In this document: positions 1 through 5,079 of the stretch, one piece after another
Layout: every line of letters begins with the position of its first letter
Position numbering within the stretch: position 1 is the first letter of the stretch
Assembly (NCBI GenBank): GCA_937927845.1
Contig: CALFXE010000101.1
Coordinates: 1-5,079, forward strand
DNA length: 5,079 nucleotides
Reading direction: 5' to 3'
From: an uncultured Paludibacter sp.
GTDB taxonomy: Bacteria; Bacteroidota; Bacteroidia; Bacteroidales; Paludibacteraceae
The notes under the pieces: generated by a model
What the model saw: the letters and a program-made list of their open reading frames with translations, nothing else
Database searches by the model: none
Told to the model about the DNA's origin: nothing
Position numbers and translations under genes: made by a program

Positions 1-282
1 GCTTTTCAGGGAGATTTTTTAGATAGCGTCAGTGCTGGCAACGAAATACCCAAATCGTGTCCTTACCACTGTATCAAGACCTGCGATTATTCAAAAAGCC
101 CATATTGCATAATCAAAGCGTTGTATAATGCTTCAAAAGGCAGGATGAACCGTGGATACGCATTTGCCGGAGCAAACGCCTATCTGACAGAAAAAATATC
201 CAGTGTAAGAGAAGTGATTTCAAAACTAAAAAAAGAATTTATTGCTGCTGAATTTCTATCGGGTAAGGAGATAGCGCATTAA
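1..282 (+). CDS. Nitronate monooxygenase-like flavoprotein, C-terminal part only
   Basis: The reading frame is open from the first base to TAA at 280-282, giving the last 93 residues of a protein whose start lies off the window. The end matches my memory of the C-terminal region of nitronate monooxygenase (2-nitropropane dioxygenase, FMN TIM-barrel) proteins from Bacteroidetes and Clostridia. It has a cysteine cluster CPYHCIKTC (20-28) plus C36 in SPYCI, then a helix ending in KGRMN, and the motif GYAFAGANAY (52-61). Family members oxidise nitronates, or may act as FabK-like or other FMN reductases; substrates are often unknown. The barrel and FMN-binding residues are not in view, so the activity cannot be confirmed. 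No terminator is visible after the stop and the next gene follows closely on the same strand. The family call is fairly secure, the precise function is not. Confidence 0.72.
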   Translation, partial: AFQGDFLDSVSAGNEIPKSCPYHCIKTCDYSKSPYCIIKALYNASKGRMNRGYAFAGANAYLTEKISSVREVISKLKKEFIAAEFLSGKEIAH

Positions 283-367
283 ATGACTCAAAGAACAAAA
301 AAACATCGATTAACGAACGGTGTACCCTTATTACAAACCGGTTTCGGATAATCGCAAATTAAATAAG

Positions 368-793
368 ATGATTAAAAAAGAATTCGAAAGAAAAAGAAAA
401 GAAAAAAAACAGGAAAAACAGCAGCGCAGAGAACATCGGAAGAAAAGCAACGCAAGTAAATCATTTGAAGACATGATTGCATACGTGGACGAGTTCGGAA
501 ACATTACCGACACTCCACCAGAACCCAAAAAGCAAGAAAAAGTCGCGATAGAGAGTATCGTCATTTCAACGCCAAAAAAAGAAGAAGAGGAAATCACACC
601 GCTGACCGGTAAAGTGGACTTTTTTAACTCCGACAGAGGCTTTGGATTTATAAAAAAAACCAATTCTGGCGAAAAATATTTTTTCCATATCAACAATGCT
701 TTTGCCTCAATCGAGGAAGGAAATACCGTTACTTTCGATCTGGAACGGGGGAAAATGGGAATGAACGCAGTAAATATTACTATCCTTGAATAG
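368..793 (+). CDS. Cold-shock-domain RNA-binding protein with basic N-terminal arm
   Basis: A 141-residue protein in three parts. Residues 1-28 are almost purely charged, mostly K/R/E/Q, probably a disordered or helical RNA-binding arm. Residues 35-53 (DMIAYVDEFGNITDTPPEP) form a linker typical of the Bacteroidetes family. After a KKEEEE patch, residues 79-141 form a cold-shock OB fold, with the RNP1-like DRGFGFI at 89-95 and RNP2-like EKYFFHI at 102-108 that stack on single-stranded nucleic acid. The family consists of cytoplasmic RNA chaperones or translation modulators; the target is unknown. I chose ATG at 368 because GTG starts are uncommon in this phylum, the preceding bases are A-rich, and the length is close to the family's. 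A GTG at 320 is in frame and would add 16 residues starting MYPYYK. The stop is a true TAG at 791-793. The RRM gene follows 55 bp downstream and may be co-transcribed. Confidence 0.88.
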   Translation: MIKKEFERKRKEKKQEKQQRREHRKKSNASKSFEDMIAYVDEFGNITDTPPEPKKQEKVAIESIVISTPKKEEEEITPLTGKVDFFNSDRGFGFIKKTNSGEKYFFHINNAFASIEEGNTVTFDLERGKMGMNAVNITILE

Positions 794-848
794 AAAAATA
801 ATAAAGAAACATTATTAAAATTAAACAACAATTTAAAAAAACAAGAAA

Positions 849-1130
849 ATGAACATTTATGTATCAAATTTAAGCTACGACACAACAACGGAAAGCTTAC
901 AGGAATTATTCGCAGAATACGGTGAAATCTCTTCTGCCAACATAATAAAAGACAGAGACAGCGGTCGGTCCAGGGGTTTCGGGTTTGTAGAAATGCCAAA
1001 CGACGCTAACGCTCAAAAAGCCATCGATGAACTGAACAACAGCGACTTTGAAGGAAAAACAATCACCGTAAACATGGCCCGCCCGAAAACGGAAAGAAAC
1101 GACGGCGGTTACAACAGAAGACGGTATTAA
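849..1130 (+). CDS. Single-RRM RNA-binding protein
   Basis: A 93-residue protein that is almost entirely one RNA recognition motif. The RNP2 strand is IYVSNL (3-8) and the RNP1 strand is RGFGFVEM (42-49), with aromatic residues Y4, F44 and F46 in the positions that stack on RNA bases. The usual beta-alpha-beta-beta-alpha-beta order fits, ending with KTITVNMARP around 69-78. A short R/G/Y-rich basic tail follows (NDGGYNRRRY). Small RRM proteins of this form are widespread in Bacteroidetes, where they are proposed global RNA-binding regulators and are associated with small RNAs. The ATG at 849 follows an A-rich stretch with no Shine-Dalgarno site, as is normal for the phylum. It lies 55 bp after the cold-shock gene on the same strand with no terminator between, and is closed by the hairpin at 1149-1184. 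Family call is secure; the RNA targets cannot be read from sequence. Confidence 0.95.
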   Translation: MNIYVSNLSYDTTTESLQELFAEYGEISSANIIKDRDSGRSRGFGFVEMPNDANAQKAIDELNNSDFEGKTITVNMARPKTERNDGGYNRRRY

Positions 1131-1148
1131 TCGTCAACCCATTGAATT

Positions 1149-1184
1149 ACTTCCCGGCTGCAATTGATGTAGCCGGGAAGTTTT
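1149..1184 (+). terminator. Rho-independent terminator after the RRM gene
   Basis: ACTTCCCGGCT (1149-1159) pairs perfectly with AGCCGGGAAGT (1171-1181), an 11-bp GC-rich stem. G-T, C-G and A-T pairs can extend it into the loop, leaving a five-base loop ATTGA (1163-1167). Four T residues (1181-1184) follow directly on the plus strand. Outer arms ATTGAATT (1141-1148) and AATTCAAT (1186-1193) are also perfectly complementary across a small bulge, and the IclR stop codon lies in the right outer arm. It sits between two convergent genes. The plus strand has the T-run; the minus-strand exit (AGTAATTC) lacks one, so termination of the IclR transcript here would be weaker. Confidence 0.88.
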
Positions 1185-1188
1185 AAAT

Positions 1189-1932
1189 TCAATGAATCTC
1201 TTCCATTTTTTCACTAATAAGTTGGGCTGTCCTACTTATTTCCACAAAAATTCTTTCTTGCATTTTATAATTAAATCTTACTTCGGGAAGATAAACTCCA
1301 ATTGCAGCAACAACGTCACCATTTTTATAAATGGGAGCTCCAACGCCGACAATGAAGGCACCATCAAAATGGATAGCCAGTTGTTTCCGCTTAATTTTAT
1401 TTAATTCATCAATTAAATCTTTTTCATTTATCACTTCAGGCCACATCGATCCAGGTAAACCATATTTCTTTATAAAATCTAACTGAGTATTTATATTTTG
1501 ACATGCAAGGACAATTCTTCCCGTTGCAGTCAAATAAATATTTTTCTCTTCTCCGTTACTAACAACTTGCAATTCCTGACTACTTAATTCTTTATGCAAA
1601 GTAACCCTCATATTCTCTTTCATAATTGTGAGAATACAACTTTCGTTTAATATATCCCGAAGTTCTTGCAATGGAATTACGGAGGCCTTCAGCAACTCTT
1701 TTCTATTGGAAAAATTCCCAGTTAAATAATAAGCTTGAACTCCCAATTTATATCCTTGTTTTATTCCCTTTTGTTCAAGATAACCTCTATTCACTAAAGT
1801 TTTTATAATATTCGCACAAGTACTTGCATTCAAATTCAAGCTATTGGCAATTTCTCCTAAAGAAAAATCACGGTCTCTCTCTTTTGAAACCAATTCTAAA
1901 ATGTTTAATGCTCTGTTAATTACCTGTATCAT
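1189..1932 (-). CDS. IclR-family transcriptional regulator
   Basis: A 247-residue protein, the usual length for this family. Residues 1-62 form the winged helix-turn-helix: a first helix RALNILELVS, then FSLGEIANSLN (23-33) and recognition helix NASTCANIIKTLVNRGYL (35-52), then the wing. The C-terminal ligand-binding domain carries family landmarks ATGRIVLA (136-143) and VGAPIYKNGDVVAAIGVYLP (187-206), which shape the effector pocket. IclR proteins are cytoplasmic dimeric or tetrameric regulators that bind small acids or sugar-derived metabolites, often repressing a neighbouring catabolic operon. The gene diverges from the susC-like gene across an 811-bp region, so that locus is its likely target, probably along with its own promoter; this is inference. 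The ATG at 1930-1932 fits the expected N-terminus. No Shine-Dalgarno site precedes it. The effector cannot be predicted. Confidence 0.93.
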   Translation of the reverse strand: MIQVINRALNILELVSKERDRDFSLGEIANSLNLNASTCANIIKTLVNRGYLEQKGIKQGYKLGVQAYYLTGNFSNRKELLKASVIPLQELRDILNESCILTIMKENMRVTLHKELSSQELQVVSNGEEKNIYLTATGRIVLACQNINTQLDFIKKYGLPGSMWPEVINEKDLIDELNKIKRKQLAIHFDGAFIVGVGAPIYKNGDVVAAIGVYLPEVRFNYKMQERIFVEISRTAQLISEKMEEIH

Positions 1933-2035
1933 ATAATTAAGAAATTAGAAGAAATATTTAATAAAGAATATTCAAAAAATCTTGTAATCCAAACAGTCTC
2001 TTCAATATTATCTCCAGAATGTTTTAATCAAAATA

Positions 2036-2067
2036 CAAAGTTAAACATTTTTCCATATAAATTCAAT
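2036..2067 (-). promoter_or_regulatory. Candidate promoter of the IclR gene
   Basis: Read on the minus strand, TAACTTTG (2043-2036) is a perfect match to the Bacteroidetes -7 element TAnnTTTG. Twenty bases upstream is ATTG (2067-2064), a three-of-four match to the -33 TTTG element. The spacing is right for the main sigma factor of this phylum. Transcription would start near 2029, giving a leader of roughly 100 nt before the ATG at 1932. The pattern is short and the region is AT-rich, so a chance match is possible. Confidence 0.5.
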
Positions 2068-2077
2068 ATTATAAAAT

Positions 2078-2177
2078 CAATTTCATTTAATTGGTAATAA
2101 TTTGACTTTTGAACAATTATTAGAATCAAAAATAACCCTGATTGAATCAAATTTCATTCAATACAATTTTCATTAAT
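2078..2177. repeat. Three imperfect copies of a CAA-TTTCATT-AAT motif, candidate regulator sites
   Basis: Copies are CAATTTCATTTAAT (2078-2091), CAAATTTCATTCAAT (2148-2162) and CAATTTTCATTAAT (2164-2177). They differ by one-base changes or gaps around a shared TTTCATT core and have the same orientation. Copies two and three start 16 bp apart, about one and a half helical turns. Copy two overlaps the inverted repeat ATTGAAT-N8-ATTCAAT (2141-2162). Copy one sits 10 bp upstream of the -33 element of the candidate iclR promoter. The placement fits binding sites for the neighbouring IclR protein, but low-complexity AT-rich DNA produces such similarities by chance. Confidence 0.35.
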
Positions 2178-2198
2178 TAATCACACTTATACTATTGT

Positions 2199-2298
2199 AT
2201 TTCAATAATATTATAGCAATAATTTTCAGTCATAATATTAGAACTTTATAGTAATATAATCTTATAATTAACTTTTTTTAGTTTTTTATTATTGAAAT
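2199..2298. repeat. 12-bp inverted repeat pair upstream of the rightward promoter candidate
   Basis: ATTTCAATAATA (2199-2210) and TATTATTGAAAT (2287-2298) are exact reverse complements, 76 bp apart. The right arm ends three bases before the candidate -33 TTTG at 2302. The arms could be paired operator sites or the ends of a long hairpin. In DNA this AT-rich, one 12-bp match of this kind in 800 bp is about what chance would give, so confidence is low. Confidence 0.25.
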
Positions 2299-2301
2299 CT
2301 A

Positions 2302-2333
2302 TTTGTCTATATAAAATATTATATATTTCTTTG
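2302..2333 (+). promoter_or_regulatory. Candidate promoter for the susC-like transcript
   Basis: TTTG at 2302-2305 is followed, after 20 bases, by TTTCTTTG (2326-2333), one mismatch from the Bacteroidetes -7 consensus TAnnTTTG. A start near 2340 would place the mini-ORF ribosome-binding site about 14 nt and its ATG about 28 nt into the message, and leave a leader of about 400 nt before the susC-like ATG. I saw no better-spaced pair closer to 2744. Confidence 0.42.
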
Positions 2334-2353
2334 CAACAACATTAGTTAAATTT

Positions 2354-2385
2354 AAGGAGGAGTGCCTATGGAAAATGTAATTTAA
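2354..2385 (+). other. Five-codon mini-ORF with a perfect Shine-Dalgarno site (possible leader peptide)
   Basis: AAGGAGGA (2354-2361) lies six bases before ATG (2368-2370), and the frame reads MENVI then TAA (2383-2385). A full-strength, ideally spaced Shine-Dalgarno site is unusual in Bacteroidetes, and none of the other genes in the window has one. It sits just after the candidate promoter start and about 360 bp before the susC-like gene. Possible meanings are a leader peptide or ribosome-loading site that controls the downstream message, the start of a decayed gene, or chance. No antibiotic-resistance leader is recognised, and no classical terminator or antiterminator pair is obvious after it. 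Confidence 0.3.
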
Positions 2386-2430
2386 AGAACTAGGAAAACA
2401 TCTATATTCCGATCTAATTAATTTAAAAGC

Positions 2431-2464
2431 ATGACGTTTCTTTTCAAATGAAACTCCCTGTCAT
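2431..2464 (+). other. Bulged hairpin in the susC leader
   Basis: ATGAC-GTTTC (2431-2440) can pair with GAAAC (2450-2454) and GTCAT (2460-2464), giving two 5-bp helices with a five-base bulge TCCCT and a nine-base loop. There is no T-run after it, so it is not an intrinsic terminator. It lies 46 nt after the mini-ORF stop. It may be a leader RNA element; the predicted stability is modest. Confidence 0.25.
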
Positions 2465-2690
2465 TGAACGTAAAAGACTGATAATAACGTAATAAAAGTC
2501 TGGAAAAATTAAGCTTTTATTTAGAGTAAAAAACACATGTAACATAAAACTACCTAAAAAAGAAAATTCTGAGATTATTATTTCTTGAGAACTGAAAAAA
2601 CAAATAATCAACCTATTTATATAAAAATAAAATACAGCATTTTCTTTCACAAACTTTGTAATTTTTCATAGTCAGTGAATTGATCTGGTA

Positions 2691-2705
2691 GTTTAGAAAC
2701 TAAAC
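2691..2705. promoter_or_regulatory. Perfect 15-bp palindrome before the susC-like start
   Basis: GTTTAG-AAA-CTAAAC is a perfect 6-3-6 inverted repeat ending 38 bp before the ATG at 2744. An overlapping register TAGTTT-AG-AAACTA (2689-2702) is also perfect. The 15-bp size resembles IclR-family operators. It could be a protein-binding site, or a hairpin near the translation start. No functional evidence is available from sequence alone. Confidence 0.33.
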
Positions 2706-2743
2706 ATTCAAAAATTTTAATCAATTTTAATTACAATAGTAAT

Positions 2744-5079
2744 ATGAATACTATGTTAATAAATTTAAAAACACGCACTATTTATTTTTCTTTACGCAAA
2801 ATATATTTTGCCATGAAATTGATATTCCTGCTGCTGTTTGTGTCTATTCATCAAATGTATGCTAAACCTATTTATTCTCAAAACAATAAATTAAACGTCG
2901 AAAAAGACGAACAAATACAACAGCAGCCATTACAAAAGGCTATTACTGGAAAAATAATTGATGAACAAGGAGAACCGATTATTGGTGTCAATATTGTAGA
3001 GAAAGGAACCTCCAATGGTACTGTAACCGATGTTGACGGTAATTTTTCTCTGACAGCTGCATCAAATTCTGTAATACAAATTACTTACATCGGTTATTTG
3101 ACACAGGAAATTTCCATTGATGGGAGAAACTCCTTTAATATCAAATTGATGGAAGATACACGAGCCCTTGATGAGGTGGTGGTAATAGGATACGGTACAG
3201 TTAAAAAAGCAGATTTAACAGGTTCAGTAGCATCTATTCAAGGAGAAAAAATTGCAGAAAATAGGACTGTTAGGGTCACACAAGCCTTACAAGGCTCTAT
3301 GCCGGGCTTAATGGTAACCAGATCTAGTAGTGCAGCTGATGTTTCTGCCAGTATTAGAGTCAGGGGAGTGACAACAATTGGAGATAGTAATCCATTAATC
3401 TTAATAGATGGAATTCCTGGAAATATTGATTGGGTCAATCCCCAAGATATTGAGAGTATTTCGGTTTTAAAAGATGCAGCTTCAGCCTCTATTTATGGAT
3501 CTAGAGCAGCATCGGGAGTAATCCTTATCACTACTAAAAGAGCCAAAACTGGGCAACTCGGCATTAATTATACTTATCAGTACTCTTTAGAGGAACCTAC
3601 AAGAGTTGCAGAATATGCAAATTCAAAGGATTATATGAGTGTTTTCAATGAATTAACATGGAATGACAATAATAATCTTCCCGGGGCAGAATATCCAATT
3701 TTTAGTAAAAACCTAATTGATAATTATCACAATTTAAATGCTGAAAACCCTGACAAATATCCGGATGTTAATTGGATGGATATTTTGCTAAAGGAAAATG
3801 CTCAACGTGAAAATCACGCTCTTAATTTCAATGCAGGAGGTGAAAACATCAAAACTTATATCTCTTTAGTTTATGACAAGACGAACTCTCTGGTCGAAGG
3901 ACGTAATTATGACAGAATTACATTCAGAGCAAACAATGATATTTACATTAATAAATATTTATCAACGGAAGTTAATCTAACTAACTTATATTCTGTAAAT
4001 AAATCTCCGAAATACAAGGACGGGTATTATGGCGTTGACCCTTCACCTAATAGCGCACCTATTTATGCGGCACAATGGTCTGATGGTCGTGTAGCATCGG
4101 GTAAAACAGGTAGAAATGACTGGGGGCTATTACATTATGCCGGATCTAATGAAGATAGAAGTGATGTTTTATCTGGAAAGATACAATTAAATTTTACACC
4201 TGTTAAAGAATTAAAAATTTCGGCAATATTTTCTCCCGAACTATATTATAATAAAGGAAAGGTATTTTCCAAACAAGTCACTTATACAAACTGGGATAAC
4301 CCTAACGTGATAATTGGATCTTTAGAAGGAGCAGAAAAAACCAGCTTAAATGAATCCAGATTTAACAGTTACAGTATAACAAATCAATTATTTTCTAATT
4401 ATACAAATAACTTTAATCAGCACAATCTAAATATTATGCTTGGATTTGAAGAATATAAATATAATGCTGAAACATTAGGTGCTTCACGGGATCACTATTT
4501 ATTGAAAAATTTTCCGTATTTAGATCTCGGGAATGAAAATTTCCAGTATAGTAACGGGTCGGCTTATGAAAACGCTTACAGATCATTTTTTGGTCGTATT
4601 ATGTACAACTATGCAAATAAATATTATTTGCAAGCTAATTCTCGCTATGACGGATCATCTAGGTTTGACAAAGATTTTAGATGGGGATTTTTTCCGTCCT
4701 TATCACTTGGATGGGTCCTGACTGAAGAAGCTTTTATGAGAAATATTACACCACTTAATTTCTTAAAGATTAGGGCTTCATTTGGTAGTTTAGGAAATGA
4801 GAAAATTGGAAATTACCCATATCAATCAACTATAAGTTTTGGGAATACAATACTATATCAAGGTAATGAAGGTGTTTCTGCACAATCTTCCAGTATCTCA
4901 AAGTATGCTATTAGAAACATTTCATGGGAAACAACATAGATGTATGATGTAGGTTTTGACGCAAATCTTTTGAATGACAAATTAAGAATAGAAGGTGATT
5001 ATTACAAAAAGACCACAAAAGATATGTTGTTGGCACTTGAAATTCCTCATTTCATGGGAGTCAGTAATCCTCAAAAAAA
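2744..5079 (+). pseudogene. SusC/RagA-family TonB-linked outer-membrane protein, interrupted by in-frame TAG and cut by the window edge
   Basis: SusC proteins are outer-membrane TonB-dependent channels that import glycans or peptides together with a SusD lipoprotein lid. Residues 1-40 form a signal peptide with a long n-region; the hydrophobic core is KLIFLLLFVSI, with cleavage likely after MYA (40). An internal ATG at 2813 (M24) would give a more compact signal. No STN domain is present, so FecR/anti-sigma signalling is unlikely. A carboxypeptidase-D-like domain (about 66-138) precedes LDEVVVIGYG (142-151), the plug, and the SusC signature NPLILIDGIPG to GVILITTK (216-265). Barrel landmarks include YYLQANSRYDGSSRF (627-641) and FPSLSLGW. 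After residue 731 comes TAG (4937-4939), then 46 more in-frame codons of typical SusC sequence (MYDVGFDANLL, YYKKTTKDMLL). Family proteins are around 1000 residues, so a 731-residue product would lack much of the barrel. The partner susD gene would be beyond the edge. Confidence 0.85.
4937..4939 (+). other. In-frame amber codon inside the susC-like gene
   Basis: The conserved strand reads N-I-S-W-E-T-T, TAG, M-Y-D-V-G-F-D with no frame change. In related proteins a sense residue follows WETT, commonly T, K or Q by my recollection. A single base change from AAG, CAG or GAG would create TAG. Sequencing error, a true nonsense mutation and readthrough cannot be told apart here. Confidence 0.8.

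Larger units (their letters stand above)
1933..2743. other. Long AT-rich divergent regulatory region between iclR-like and susC-like genes
   Basis: No convincing protein gene lies in these 811 bases. Hand counts of single 60-base lines give about 13-23% G+C around 2101-2280, against 37-47% in lines counted in the RRM gene. The left half holds a candidate iclR promoter and repeated motifs. The right half, from about 2302, looks like a promoter followed by a leader of roughly 400 nt with a mini-ORF, a hairpin and a palindrome. A 68-codon minus-strand reading frame inside it is dominated by F, I, L and S, as AT-rich non-coding DNA often produces, and I do not count it as a gene. Confidence 0.6.

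Noticed and set aside
283..351. A 22-codon ORF starting directly after the stop of the first gene (MTQRTKKHRL...)
   Set aside because: It has no recognisable motif, its upstream AAGGAG is 12 bases away, and it overlaps the possible GTG start of the cold-shock gene. It is most likely spacer sequence.
331..999. Long minus-strand reading frame of 222 codons
   Set aside because: It is antisense to the cold-shock and RRM genes, both of which have clear domains. Its F/L/S/C-rich composition is what the complement of K/E-rich coding DNA gives.
2467..2502. Imperfect direct repeat AACGTAAAAGACTG / AACGTAATAAAAGTCTG
   Set aside because: It has only two copies with an indel and a mismatch in low-complexity DNA. 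No recombinase, integrase or element boundary is nearby.
2444..2650. 68-codon minus-strand reading frame in the intergenic region
   Set aside because: It is F/I/L-rich with no motif or ribosome-binding site, typical of AT-rich non-coding DNA.
2713..2732. Tandem AATTTTAATC / AATTTTAATT just before the susC start
   Set aside because: Two 10-base AT-only-like units are expected by chance here; A/T-rich, unstructured upstream sequence is normal for Bacteroidetes translation starts.
4937..4939. TAG reassigned to a sense codon (alternative genetic code)
   Set aside because: The cold-shock gene in the same window ends with TAG at 791-793 exactly where its domain should end, so TAG works as a stop here.
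5073..5079. Run of seven A residues as a possible phase-variation tract
   Set aside because: It is at the window edge and codes naturally for Gln-Lys in frame. The run is too short and truncated to support slippage.

Overview
The window looks like a piece of a Bacteroidetes chromosome, probably Bacteroidales. The reasons are a SusC/RagA-type TonB-linked outer-membrane protein, a cold-shock protein with the basic N-terminal extension seen in that phylum, a small single-RRM RNA-binding protein, mostly A-rich sequence instead of Shine-Dalgarno sites before genes, and promoter-like elements of the Bacteroidetes TTTG / TAnnTTTG type. The assignment is inferred from family content only.

The left part (1-1184) reads rightward. 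It holds the C-terminal 93 codons of a nitronate monooxygenase-like flavoprotein, then two RNA-binding genes in a row: a cold-shock-domain protein (ATG at 368, or GTG at 320) and an RRM protein (849-1130). A strong hairpin with a T-run (1149-1184) closes this block. It also separates the block from a convergent leftward IclR-family regulator (1189-1932), whose stop codon lies in the hairpin's outer arm.

A very AT-rich non-coding region of 811 bp (1933-2743) separates the IclR gene from a divergent susC-like gene. It contains a good candidate iclR promoter (TAACTTTG on the minus strand), three imperfect copies of a CAA-TTTCATT-AAT motif, a candidate rightward promoter, and a five-codon mini-ORF behind a perfect AAGGAGGA ribosome-binding site. 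There is also a bulged hairpin and a 15-bp palindrome 38 bp before the susC start. The layout suggests that the IclR protein and perhaps an RNA leader control the susC gene and whatever follows it (normally a susD partner, outside the window).

The susC-like gene starts at 2744 and runs off the right edge. It has an in-frame TAG at 4937-4939, inside a conserved stretch of the barrel. The same frame continues with convincing SusC sequence for the remaining 46 codons. The simplest reading is an amber nonsense mutation (or a base error) in an otherwise intact gene. Reassignment of TAG is unlikely because the cold-shock gene uses TAG as its real stop. I found no tRNA, rRNA, CRISPR array, insertion sequence or integrase. 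The best candidates for something new are the amber-interrupted SusC and the structured leader with the mini-ORF; neither amounts to a demonstrated new system.
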